DNA from: Embiotoca jacksoni
Taxonomy: Eukaryota; Chordata; Actinopteri; Embiotocidae
Direction of reading: 5' to 3'
NCBI GenBank assembly: GCA_022577435.1
Contig: JAKOON010000033.1
Location: 3,903,257-3,967,256 of the forward strand
DNA length: 64,000 bases
Positions 52,580 to 63,722 of this stretch are shown in pieces. Below the pieces are notes generated by a model that had not been told where the DNA came from, searched no databases, and was given only the letters and a program-made list of their open reading frames with translations. The first letter of the stretch is position 1; each line of letters begins with the position of its first letter. A program made the position numbers and the translations under genes.

Positions 52580-52715
52580 GAGGTACGAGACGTACCCTGT
52601 GTGTGTGGACCTGCAGGGCCAGATCCTCGCATGCTACAAAGAGAACGTTGGAAAGACCCTTCAGTGCTCCAACATTGCAGCTCTGTACCTGCAGTGTGTC
52701 GACAACGCCAAACAG
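52580..52715 (+). CDS. chchd3: chchd3 exon: CHCH domain with twin CX9C motifs
   Basis: The exon is 136 nt, with acceptor gccccgcag and donor gtgcgt. The first base completes the split lysine codon, then 45 codons follow, ending in phase 0 at DNAKQ. Four cysteines, at residues 120, 130, 141 and 151 of the visible 164, form two CX9C motifs (first segment PVCVDLQGQILACY, second segment LQCSNIAALYLQCV). In the family these form two disulfides between antiparallel helices and drive import into the intermembrane space through MIA40 oxidative folding. All four cysteines are intact and there is no frameshift, so the copy looks functional. Confidence 0.97.
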
Positions 52716-53072
52716 GTGCGTATTTACCGACCCAAGCCGTTTGTCTTTCAGCATTTTTCTTATCTCATTTCAACATGATTTGTTTATCTTTTTCTGCCAA
52801 ATCTTACATGTGACTATTATGTAAATTATGCAATTAAAATGATGATACTCCCCATACATAAGTGATTAAAAAAACATCAATATTAGATGGTGAATGACTA
52901 ATTTGACATGGCTGTATTACAAAGAATCACACAATTTTGAGAGATTATGTTCCACGTTTTCATTATTCTATTTTATTATGTCATTTGAGATAAAAAAAAA
53001 AAAAAAAAACTTTCACGTGAAATTCAACTTCTAAATGGCAAAATAGATTGGTTTGAATACAATTTATCAATG

Positions 53073-53101
53073 TCATGTGACTATTGGGAAAAGTCACATG
53101 A
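53073..53101. repeat. 10-bp hairpin of inverted TCATGTGACT
   Basis: The left arm tcatgtgact (53073-53082) and right arm agtcacatga (53092-53101) are exact reverse complements with a 9-nt loop. Each arm holds an M-box/E-box core (TCATGTG). Confidence 0.85.
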
Positions 53102-53634
53102 TCAGATCACTTTGCCTCCTGCTTGTGCCTCTGGAGGCTCTACTCAAGGAAGTCAATAAAACACCTTAATTAACAGATTAAACTGTTATATTTTGTACAC
53201 GTGTTTTTTTTAAATGGTCCGCTACTAATATATTTAGATAAATTATAATGCTGCTTATATATTTTGCTCGTGAGAGGTGTAAATTTGTCAGGGGACACTA
53301 TCATTTTAAGCCAAATTTGTTTGACTAATTTAACCAACATAAAACCGAAACGAGCAGAGCATTTGTGTGTTAGGGAGGCCTAAGGAGTCAAATGTATGTA
53401 CTCAAATTGTTAAATGGGTTAAGTTGATGAGGATTTTATTGTGTGCAGAAGAGCTGTTGTTGCACATGAGGAAAATAAATCAAATGTAAACCATTACCAT
53501 CCCCTTCGAAATAAGTAACGTAACTTTTTTTTCCCCTTTTGAAAAGCATGACCAGTTTGTGCATGCACCTTCGTGGACAGATGATGTGTAAGTTGTGGTC
53601 GCTTCCCAATCTGGTAGTTTGGATCTCAGTGGAA

Positions 53635-53742
<108 letters not shown>

Positions 53743-53861
53743 GAGGTCGCCCCATGTGTGTGTTAGTTACAGCATACGTCACTGAGATCATACAGTAGAA
53801 GTGTGTGTTAGCTACAGCACAGCAGTCGTTCCCTTTTTCAATGTCTAAATTAATTAATGTA

Positions 53862-53917
<56 letters not shown>
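53862..53917 (+). repeat. (CG)n(CA)n alternating tract
   Basis: An acacgcgcgcg start followed by CA to 53917, inverted relative to the GT tract at 53637. Confidence 0.95.
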
Positions 53918-53920
<3 letters not shown>

Positions 53921-54496
53921 CATCCGTTTCCATGCGCCAGCTCCTTGCTTTTAGACAGGAGAATATAATTTCCACGGGGTTACTGGCGCCTGAATAAAGC
54001 TCACTTTAAATAGCCAGTTTAAACCTTACGGTCTATTTCCATAATACCTGCTGACACACGCGTTCCCCCGACTGTCTCTCGGTGTGTGTTTTAATGTAAT
54101 AAGGCCAAGGGAGTGGCAGCTACTAGTTGGATACCAATGTCCTCTCTGTGCTCTCGCCTTTCATTGCAAAGTGCAAATGTTTTTTCGCCCTCTGTCTCCT
54201 ACAGTCACTGTACACTGAACGGCAGTAGTAATGTCACTCAGGTTGATATTAACTTGATTCCCCTCTCTCTCTCTCTCTCTCTCACTTTGCATTGCCCCCA
54301 AAAAGACCGAATTTGCATTCATAGAGCTTTTCTATTAGATTTTTTTTTTTACAATTGCAATGTTTTCTCGGAAACGGGGGAAACTGAGTTTTGTGTCTTT
54401 CGCTCACACTCGTGGGTATTAGTATTAGATCTAAAAGTCAGATGCAGGCAGATTTTCAAGCTATACGTCATGTAAATTGCAGAATGTTTTATTCAT

Positions 54497-54497
54497 C

Positions 54498-54530
<33 letters not shown>

Positions 54531-54560
54531 TGTGTGTGTGTGTGTGTGCACGCGCACATG
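54497..54560. repeat. 64-bp alternating pyrimidine-purine tract (GT/CG/CA)
   Basis: GT units, then cgcgcgcgca, then TG units, then cacgcgcacatg alternate without a single break. This is the strongest Z-DNA-forming composition in the window. Confidence 0.93.
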
Positions 54561-56774
54561 TTTAAGAGGAGCTACCTGTAGCCTCGTCAGGATTCAGCAG
54601 GGGTATGTTCACAGTCCGGATGCTGTTATGATCTTGTAAATTGTTTGGAAGCAAGCCTGAGACGATATGGTAATCCGCTTGTGTTTATCACCCCGCAGCA
54701 ATCACAGCACACTCCTGTTCATCTGTGCTTATCTGTCTAAGACTTGCTTTTAAAGTCATTAGGTGCAAAAGAAACGGTTCTGTGATAAGGCTTTAAAGGA
54801 ATAATATGCAGAATTACACAGCCGACAAAAAAAAAAAAAAAAGGGGGGGGGGGGGAAGTAAAGTAGGATTGATATGAGCTGATACAGCTTCATGATTAGG
54901 ATGTTTACACAGCTTTATCAGAGCCGAGCAGGAAGCTGCTCCCAGAACAAATGTCAAAGGACATGGCTTTGACCTCCGGAGGTCAGGAGATCCAAAACCT
55001 GCCCGCTTAAGAGACGCCTCTCATCCTCTCGCCCTCTCCAGTCGAAGACGCTTGATAGCGCAGCTCAAACAGTTTTTGAGAAATTCTTTTTCCCCTTCTT
55101 CGTCCTTTCCCTTCAGATCTTAAAATTCCACTAAAAACTGCAGCACCGTGGTTACAGATAGGGATGTCCAAGATGCCATCTCGCCAATGATAAAAAAAAG
55201 TAAATCCCCAAAATATCAGTTTTACAATATTGACCTCTCAAATGGAGCCAGCCGAGACAGAGGCGTTGTCAGCTGCCCGGCCTTTGTCGCTGATAATTAG
55301 CCTTCTTATCGCCACAGTCGGCGATAACATTTAGACCCACTTTCGCTCTCTTTTGTGCCCTCTTCGCCCCACCGCCATCCCTCCTTCACTCCCTCCATCT
55401 GCTATCCCTTCATCCCTAGTCACATTTCTAATGCATTCAGCACTTAACAGGTCTGATAGCAAACAGCGCGAAAGAGGCAGTCGAAGGACAGATAAAGTCT
55501 CTCCTTCCTTTCTCCCCCTCTCTCTCTATGAATAGGAGTTTATCACAGAGGCCGATCTCTCCATCCACTGCTCGCCTCCTCATTCCATATTCTCGCTGCA
55601 TGACTGCCTTTTGCTCCCTATCTTTTCCTTCTCCACTTCATTTTTTAGACTGACCCTTCCATCTTTTTTTTTTTTTTTTTTTTTTTAAACTCTCAAAGGG
55701 ATGCGCTAGATTCCTGTTTGTGGTTTCAAGAGATATCTGCAAGAATTGAAATGAAAAACCACTCTGACATCATCCTAATGCACACAACATTTCAGTCAAT
55801 ATTACCAGTAATCGAATGGTTTCATTTGAAATCTTCATCATTTATGCCATTAAAGATTGACATTCTTGCTTTTAATTTAATTGATGTTTATTATTTTATT
55901 AAAGGATAATGCCTCTTTGGCTGTCAGTCTGTTTAGTAATAGCATTGCGCTCATCAAGTTCATTGATCAAATATGGAAACATGGCAATATGTCAGAAAAG
56001 ATGAGAGCAGTCACTTTGCTCTAAAAAATAAGGGGAAATAGTCAGACTTGTTTAGGCTAATATATCTAGTTTACCAGCTGTATTAAATGTTAGACTGCAG
56101 TAGATTGAAACATTTAGAAACGCTGTGTACAAATTATATTGACTTCTGAGCTCCATTTCATCCTTGTGTTGGTTTATATGGCTGTGACAAGGTCTTTGTA
56201 GCAGAATTAAAACTGATTTTCAGGAGGCTGCCATGTTGTCTGTTTTGTAAATGCTTTAAACTGGAACGTGGGTCGTTCCCAAATGGGAACTTTCCCAATT
56301 CCTGGCTGATTAGTTTCTTTTTCAACCCAACATAAAATTATTTAAATAATCTGGCTAAACTTGTTTCGAAACTGTCTGATCGTTGCATGTTTTTCTCCCG
56401 ATACTGAATGCAGTAATTCAGCTCGGGGTATGTTTTCGAACACAAATCCAATACCAGTGCTTTCTTTTTCTAAAATTGTACACATGTATAACAGGAATTC
56501 ACTTGAGTAATTTCTGTGTAAAGTGGCATGAGGCCAGGGAATGCTGTGACACTTAAAAACAGCAGTCGGTAGCTTTTTGGGACTTAATGAATGTAACTGA
56601 TGAATAACTAGCGCTGAATAAATGTGAATATTATGGAAGAGGAAAAAAGACAGAGACTGGATGTTATCCCTATCCTGTCGTGGTCGATACTCAATCCGTT
56701 TAAAGCAGCCTCTGTGGGGTTTTTGACCGGTCTCCATGTCTAAAAAGGGAAACCAATACAGAATTGCCTTAAAG

Positions 56775-57180
56775 TGCAATACCATCCGCTAGGGGCTGGC
56801 TCCTACAAACCTCTGCTTCAATACACTCACATCCAAAAGATATCAACTTCTCTCATGAAATACAAAGTCACTGTGTTTTTTTTCAACATTTAATTGTTTT
56901 GTCATCAGCTAAATGCGCTCTTTCTGATTGGTTTGTCTTTCTGTAAATGATATCATGATTAATTAGATATTAGGCCTCAAAGAGGTATGTTTGGGTATGT
57001 GTCTGATTTGGGGTGCGGTGAGGTTGCCGGTATAGGAAGGCAGGCGTAGTGTCCTCCAGTTGTCAATCATATCTGCCCCTCGTCACTTCTGGATCCAGAA
57101 ATCCAAGATGACCCAACGGGAGTTTTGAAAATGGCAGCTCACAAACTAATGTGTGGGGCGTCACGGCGGGTTTCTACTTG
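56775..57180 (+). repeat. probable fish interspersed repeat
   Basis: The words ccgctaggggctggctcc, aacctctgcttcaatacac, gatatcaactt, then attggtttgtctttctgtaa and cacttctggatccagaaatc, ccaagatgacc and ggcgtcacgg occur in that order in a fish element I recognise only by wording. The limits are approximate. Confidence 0.4.
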
Positions 57181-58062
57181 GAATCACATTTCTGCGGACG
57201 GTTTTACACTGGGCAAGTGATCGACACTCAAGGGCAGCGTTGTGTAAAGAAGCGACGCAATAGCCCAGTAAAGGCAGTGAAGAAGAAACCGGACGGTAGA
57301 CCTCAAGATACAGAGTCCAAATTGGTAAGACAGGTTGACAAGAAACCTCCACAGGGAGCTTTTCCTGAGGTCATTATCTGCACAGATGTTGGATTATTAC
57401 ATCCCTAGGGTTGTTTTTTTACCTCATTGGAATTAATCAGTGATGCTGTTGCCATGTTCCCACATCTCAGCTGTTACTTTGGTACGAGAGGAAATGATAC
57501 CATAACCAATAGAAGTGTTGGCCAGAACTACAACAACAAGTTATAATGAACTAGAACTGTCCTGGAGGATTTCTGTCTAAAAAGTCTGTTGGGTTTTTTT
57601 TTGTGGTAACCTGGAGCAACCGTTTTATCAAAAGTCATTTTATTAGAAATGTCACTGACGTCAACTTATCTGATCCACAACTGCATTAAGTTGCCCCACG
57701 ATGAAGAGGATATTTCTCTCTTCTTGTTTTTTCTTTTTTGTTTTTTTTCTCAGTCATCTCCTCTCGGGCAGTTTTCATCCTGTGGCATCTGCCGCAATAG
57801 GCCGGTTCAAATGGTTATTGACGGAGTGCTGGGGATTTGTGGCTGCACTTATCACTAACATGGAATCCAGTGCCCTTGGGTCCTTTCTCTACTTCTTGAA
57901 CTCACTTCATCCCCTTTCTCTTTTATTGTCCTCCCAGGCCCTCCTCTCTCTTTGTCCGTCGTGTGTAAAATAATATCTTTCTCCTCTGTTTGTCTGCGTT
58001 GATATTTTTGCTTGCCTTTTCCGTCTCTCTGATGCATTTCCCTTTCTTGTTTTTGTCTGCAG

Positions 58063-58086
58063 AACAAGTTGAGGACCGGGGGTTAA
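58063..58086 (+). CDS. chchd3: chchd3 terminal coding exon portion and stop
   Basis: After acceptor tttgtctgcag the exon encodes only NKLRTGG and a taa stop (58084-58086). Vertebrate MIC19 also ends with a short tail finishing in Gly-Gly right after the CHCH domain, so the length and ending fit. The Arg-Thr before GG differs from the mammalian ending as I remember it. The 3' UTR follows in the same exon. Confidence 0.92.
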   Translation, partial: NKLRTGG

Positions 58087-58337
58087 AGAAGAGAAACAAA
58101 GAAAGAAGCAGCGATGAGAAGCGTATTGTGATTATTGACCGACTGACAGACAGACTAAACCGGAGGAAGAGAGGAATGAGTCAGCACCGAGACACACACC
58201 CTCAAAACCCCCGTCGAGACCCGAACCAGACTAGAGGCACTGAACACAGCAACCCCGAGAGAGAGAACTAGACACCTCTTTCCTTCCCCACCTCTTTTAC
58301 CTTCGTCTACCTCTCCCGCGAGTACGACAGAGGGGCC

Positions 58338-58352
58338 GGGGGGGGGGGGGGG
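58338..58352 (+). repeat. poly(G), 15 bp, in 3' UTR
   Basis: A pure G run preceded by ggggcc. Potential G-quadruplex in the chchd3 3' UTR transcript. Confidence 0.9.
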
Positions 58353-58436
58353 ACACCGTTCGACATGTTGGGGACGCGGCAGGGTCCGACAGCAGCCGGC
58401 CGGCCTGAGCTCGGCCCCTTTGAACGGAGAACAGGG

Positions 58437-58442
58437 AATAAA
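58437..58442 (+). promoter_or_regulatory. chchd3: possible proximal poly(A) signal AATAAA
   Basis: This exact AATAAA lies 350 nt after the stop codon, downstream of the G15 run. No strong GU-rich element follows within 40 nt, so it is weaker than the distal site. Confidence 0.35.
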
Positions 58443-58735
58443 CCGGGACCACCTCAAGGAAAAGCCAGCCACCTCTGTCGCCAGCCACTTGGACCCCTCC
58501 CAACTCACGCCAGCACTGTTAGAAAATATATTTTTTACTGATAGAAGTCAGTCCTACTTCGTCGTCCGTACCACATTGTTTTTCCGCTCCTAATGCAATA
58601 TTGTGTGCACAGAATCCGCATGTACGCACCTGTTTCTTCTTCGCATCTGTTTGTGTGACTTTGTGTTAATAATGTATCTATCTGCGTGTTGAGCATCATC
58701 CACGCCAACACTTGTGACAGTGTCTGATCAGAGGA

Positions 58736-58741
58736 AATAAA
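58736..58741 (+). promoter_or_regulatory. chchd3: poly(A) signal AATAAA (distal)
   Basis: A canonical AATAAA is followed at about 70 nt by a GT-rich stretch (58810-58848) that could act as the downstream element bound by CstF. The likely cleavage site is 58753-58765. Confidence 0.75.
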
Positions 58742-59311
58742 AGACGAAACAATGCACGAACTGCTGTTGAACTTTTCTCTATAAATATTCAGCGGCTGCT
58801 GTCTCTCGAGTGCGTGTGTGTGTGTGCGCGCGTGTTTGTGTGTGTTTTATGCTAATTACCGTACGTATTACCCGTCTTTGATGGATACGTGGCCCCTGTG
58901 TTGTCGTGACATTTTGCCAAATGGAGTGAATGAGCCCAAGAGAGTAGGACTGCAGCAACGGGGGGAAAATATTTGTCCCAGATGTTGTGGTTCATCGTCC
59001 ATCTTTCTCTCCGTTTCTGTCTCTTTCTTTCTTTATATAGCTCTGTTGTGTGAATCTGTGCGCTCCAGCTATTAAAAAAAAAAGAAAAAAAAAAGCAGGG
59101 ATATCTACCTCTTCCTTATCCTCTCATTGTCTCCCTTTCCTTTCGCTTATCTACTTCTGTCTGTCTCTCCATCTCTTCTTTCGTTCTGGAGTGTGTTTCT
59201 TCTTTGTTCAGTCTCTCAGGCTAATGTTGCCTTGGAGGAGACGGCTTCTCCACGCTGTCTGCACTCCGCCAGACTCTCTGGGTTGGATTTAACTGGATAG
59301 ACAGACACTAT

Positions 59312-59367
59312 GTATGTGTGTGTCTGTTTTGCCTGTGTGTGTGTCTGTTTTGCCTGTGTGTGTGTGC
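59312..59367 (+). repeat. 21-bp minisatellite, about 2.5 copies
   Basis: Unit tgtgtgtgtctgttttgcc (with two variable TG bases) repeats; 'tctgttttgcc' occurs at 59323 and 59344. Confidence 0.85.
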
Positions 59368-60104
59368 GTGCGTGTGTTAATGCAGCCACTTTTTTTTGTT
59401 TTAAAGCTGCATCCACCGTGTGTGGATGTCAGAGGGAGACCCTCTGGGTTTGACGTGTACGCAGGTGATTGCAGAGGAGATGTTATCGTAATTCTGCATC
59501 GGAAGAAGAAACCGAGTGTGTGTGATGGACAGAGAGAGAGAGAGGCAGCGTGCATGGGTGTGTGTGTGCGTGTGCGTGCAAGCATGTGATTCGTTGTGAC
59601 TAATCCCCCTCTGTCTGTCAGTCAGCTGTCCTTTTGCTTTTTGACTTTTGGAGTCTCAAAGGGGTTAGGGGTTGACTTGTATTATGCAGCGGCTCTGTGT
59701 GTTGCGGGGGGTTTCTAAAGGTTGGGGATAATGGGTGTTGGAGTTCATGGCAGGTGTTTCTCCACAGACCAGACCCACTTGTTTTTCACCCTTCAACTCC
59801 GACACAAGCTGCACGACTATCTGACCGACACCTCTGAGCCAAGGATAAGTGATTCAACGGGGTGTTCTGTCTGTAATGAGATTATATCCCTTCTAATGTA
59901 ATTAAAGCATGATTGTAATCATGAGATCTAAACATATGGCTTACCTTTTTCTGTTTAAAAGCCCCCCCCCACCACGACCTCGGCAATCCTTTTAAGGTGG
60001 AAAGCGGAGAACTTTGCTCCTTTAGTTTGATGCATGAGCTATGAAACAACGTTTTACACTCATCAGTCCACTACAGGACACTATAACCGTGTCAGTGTCA
60101 CGTT

Positions 60105-60340
60105 TTGCATGCCTAGGTGTCAAAAGTAAGGTGTCACCAAAAACTTCATGGTTAGGGTTAAGATAAGTCATTTTACATGAGTAACATTATGTATGGCATA
60201 AGTTACTTAATGTACGTTATGTTATTTACATAATTTACTTTCGTTTCTTTGAAGGAATCTACATTGACGTTTGCTTTCTCGCTGACTTGAACCCTGAAAG
60301 TGGTGCGTTTGATCCGTCCAATCACCCCTGACCTACATTC
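60105..60340 (+). repeat. fish interspersed repeat, 'ggtttaggcaccaaaa' family, copy 3
   Basis: The copy contains ggtgtcaccaaaaacttcat, ggttagggttaagataag and a palindromic TAAC/GTTA-rich part, then 'gaaccctgaaag'. It shares its order of words with the copies near 50.4 and 62.6 kb. Confidence 0.45.
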
Positions 60341-60512
60341 CCACTCACAGTTACTTTTCTTCTTGTATTGTTTCAGCCCGCCTCAAGTTCCTCTAATTGG
60401 TTCGAATGTCCGAACCATCCGAAAACGTTCACGTTTCCACGCTGCAAGCCATGGTTCAGTTTGACCCAGACCGAGACCACTTCATGAATTCCTTTGCATT
60501 ATGGGCGACGGT

Positions 60513-60957
60513 ATGGGCGCTTTCACGCCTACCTTGTTTGGCCTGGCCCTGAAGACTTCCGTTTGGTCAGAACCATAATAGCGGCCGTGGAAGGTGCCTC
60601 GGACAAAAAGAGGCGGCCTTTGTCCAGATCAAACTTACCCTTCTGTTTTCGGTTCTGTTTGTTTACCGGTGAAAACTGTTTTTGTATGCTTCAGAGTTTT
60701 CACAGGAAGTTGAGGCAAGAGGCGTCAGAGAAAAAAAAATAGGGAACACACGAGGAGAAGAGGCAACAAATGCTGTGAGCTCAAGCACATGAAGGCGGTG
60801 ACGACAGGACGAAGGTTATTTCAAGCAAAGTTCTTTGGTGTGCTCACAAGATTGCAACATGAAATCAAAACTAACTGGAGTAAATGTTTATAATGTAACA
60901 AACACGCGAACCTTGGTCTGAACATTCAGGTGTGAAAATGCCCAGAGACATTTCACT
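60513..60957. mobile_element. possible MITE with imperfect inverted ends
   Basis: The left word tatgggcgctttcacgcct and the reverse complement of the right end (tctgggcattttcacacct) agree at about 15 of 19 positions. Word content such as 'ttcacacct' and 'gaacc' fits a fish DNA element class. There is no transposase coding and no clear target duplication. Confidence 0.45.
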
Positions 60958-61291
60958 CTATCCATACTGGACGCTACTTTGGCAGTTATATATATATATA
61001 TATATCAGCTTTCATCGGTATGACTTTCACCGTCTCTTTAGTCCCATCTGTGTCTGTAGGAAAAGCTGTCGCTGCCTCCAACACCAGTTCCTGCATAAAG
61101 CGATTAGGATAAAGCTACAATTTCATTTCAGTGCTTTTATGATATTTCAGTCCTATATTGCCTCGGTTCCCTGAAAGAAGCTGAATTTAAAAAAGAAAAA
61201 GGAGCAGAACGCACTCAACTCTGCAATACAAAAGACAACATGCTCAGGCATGATGACTAATCACATTTTATTTAATGACCTTCTCTGATTA

Positions 61292-61324
<33 letters not shown>

Positions 61325-61463
61325 TTTAAAGTTTTCCCCACACGGCTCTGATCTTCCTTGCTGCCTTTCAGTGTCTCCACAGTACATCCCTATTCTTGTG
61401 TTTGCATTTACTCTCCCTTTTTTGTTCTTTTGTTCTGTCTCAGACCTGCTCCTCTCCTCACTT

Positions 61464-61479
61464 CCCCCCCCCCCCCCCC
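61464..61479 (+). repeat. poly(C), 16 bp
   Basis: A pure C run in a CT-rich stretch downstream of chchd3. Confidence 0.9.
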
Positions 61480-62459
61480 ACACTTCTTCTTTCTTTCTCT
61501 CACTGTTTCGAACTCATCAAGGATATTGAAGAGTAAGCTGGCAGCCTGAGGGGCGGATCTGTTGGCGGTGATTGGCTCTCCTTGCTTGCCAATGAGGTGT
61601 GAAGCGTCTGCTCTGCTGCTGTAACTCTTCTCTGAGGGCTACCCTCGCCTCCTTGTGCATCCACACACACACGTAGAGTTTCACGCAATATGCTTCAAAT
61701 AGAGGCAAGCGCTTGACAAACACACTCGCCCACACAAATTAAAAAAACAACAGAAGACATTACGGAGAAGTAGTTGTGGTCGTTTGTAGGCAAGGGCACC
61801 TCATACTGTTTGGACTTCAGGAAAAGCAAAGACACATCCACGCACACACACACGCACAAAGTAATGTTCTTAGTTGCCAGCGATGCCAGTGGGGCCTGCA
61901 GATGAGCGTAGACTGTCATGCACTCCATTCTAGTAATGGGCAGGCAGATGGCAGGCTGCTCTGTAGCCTCTGCTTAGGCTGATGGCTCTATTCATCAGGC
62001 TGCTACGCCCTCCCTGCAGCCCTGCACCGGGCTACAATTTATGGAGCTCTCTCTTTCTCACACACTCTTCTCTACTATTCTCTGTTGCGCTTATTTATTT
62101 CTTCTTTTTTTTGTTTTAGTTTGCACCTCTTCTGCTATTCTCTGCGAGTCTGTGCTGGTGTCTGTCTGTTTGGCACCATAAAAGGCTGTTTCATTCCAGC
62201 TAGAACTTCTGCTGCTGAGGGAGTGAGTTATTGGCGCCGTGTTCGAAAATGCTGCTACCTTCCCCTCGTTTTTTTTTTTTTTTTTTTTTTTTTGGCAGGC
62301 TGAACTTTTTGGTCATGCAAACACTTTTTGGAGGCAGAGCTGCTTGGTGGCAGTGAAAGTCTCATTGGAGTGAGTACTTTTTTTTTTTTGAGCCAAAGCC
62401 AGTTTACTGAAGTGCAAATGATCTAACTTGGGAGAAAAAAAAAAAAAAAAAGATATGTC

Positions 62460-62580
62460 AAAGCAATAGTTTGACATTTTGGGAAATGTGCTTACTTGCT
62501 TTTTTTTTAACCAGGAGTTTGATCAATACCTCTAACTTGACAACTTGTCCTCATGCCAGCTCTTTTGTCACAGCCTGCTG
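62460..62580 (+). repeat. fish interspersed repeat, 'tttgacNttttggga' family, copy 3
   Basis: The copy reads atagtttgacattttgggaa, atgtgcttacttgctttttt, then gatcaatacctctaacttg. It is the best-preserved leading core of this family in the window. Confidence 0.6.
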
Positions 62581-62589
62581 GTGTCTCAT

Positions 62590-62780
62590 GAGATGTGTAC
62601 TTTAGTTTAGGCACCAAAATCAACGTGGTTAAGTTTCGGAAAAAAAAGATCCTGTGTCCACCGGGCATCAACATACGTCCTGGCGAGATTTCATCACAAG
62701 TGGCCAGCAAAAGTACAGGTGTGCACACTTCCAGGACTCATTCGGAGGTGGTCTGGGACACATGTGGCCACATTCATTGA
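62590..62780 (+). repeat. fish interspersed repeat, 'ggtttaggcaccaaaa' family, copy 4
   Basis: Bases 62601-62650 read tttagtttaggcaccaaaat then caacgtggttaagtttcgg, parallel to the reverse complement of the copy at about 50470-50440. A remnant of another repeat lies immediately upstream (62460-62580). Confidence 0.5.
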
Positions 62781-63680
62781 GTTAACAAATTAACAATTAT
62801 TTTATCAGACCCCACTCCTTGTGGTCCTGACGGTTGAGGTTCCTGTTCTTGTGCTCATTTACCTGTATATTTTCTGGCTCCCTCCAACCACCCCTGGCCT
62901 CCTCCTTACGTGGACTTTATCTCTCTTTCTACTCTGTCACACGACCTTCTTCTTCGAGGTCGGCGGTAACGGTGCAAATGCCAAACAGCACCTTGTTCGT
63001 ATCTCTCTGACACCAACAGCTTTTGATGCCCTGGGAATGAGAACAGGCGACACCTGCATATCTGAACGCTAAATATGCCTGCCAGCACTTTTAAAGCTTC
63101 ATTAAGCTTATACTACAAGTTTGAGGATGTCAGAAGTAGAAATGTAACAAAAAGATAATCCTTATGTCCTTTTTTTTTTTGTACACAGTATATATTCTAT
63201 TAACAGCATGAATACAAGCGTCATGTATCAGTGAAAAAACCTCTGCAGATTTCATATTTAAGTTTAACTGCTCCTCTTTTCTGGCCAGCAGTTTGTTTGC
63301 CTCTGCAACAGCTATTTAAAAAAAAAAAAAAAAAAATCTGTAACAGTTTTGTGATTAAAAAAAAAAAACAAGTCCACCATGTCAATTAAAGGAACTTTAA
63401 TTATACATAAATCACAGGTTTTCAGTCCTGGTGTGGAAAAGCTACAGAGCTAAAGAACTATCTGCTGAATAAGTGATGGTGGTGGTGCGAAGGATAGCTG
63501 TGCGTCTACAGTATGTATGTGCCTGGTTGAGAGTGGAGACGAAGGCAAGTGAGTGAGAGCTTAGCTTTGACTCTCAGTATCCCTCCAGAGATAAAATGAG
63601 CGGTAATGAGACCCTGAGCTTCTGCGCTGTGGAGACAGTAGGACCGCCAGGGGAAGAGGATGACCTTGTACACTCACGGA

Positions 63681-63681
<1 letters not shown>

Positions 63682-63720
<39 letters not shown>
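63682..63720 (+). repeat. (CA)n microsatellite
   Basis: A 39-bp CA tract in the intergenic region. Confidence 0.96.

Positions 63721-63722
<2 letters not shown>

Larger units (their letters stand above)
58087..58760 (+). other. chchd3: chchd3 3' UTR
   Basis: The sequence runs from the stop codon to just past the poly(A) signal, about 670 nt. It is purine-rich at first, then contains a pure G15 run (58338-58352), and ends AU-richer. An alternative AATAAA lies at 58437-58442, which would give a 3' UTR of about 370 nt. A long antisense open frame in this segment reflects base composition and is not called. The exact cleavage site is inferred. Confidence 0.75.

Noticed and set aside
57151..57408. 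85-codon open frame, basic (KKRRNSPVKAVKKK)
   Set aside because: It overlaps the end of a probable interspersed repeat inside an intron, has no splice-compatible context with chchd3 and resembles no known protein.
58155..58508. 117-codon open frame antisense to the chchd3 3' UTR
   Set aside because: It is explained by GC-rich composition; it runs through the poly-C complement, has no recognisable domain and lies opposite a defined 3' UTR.
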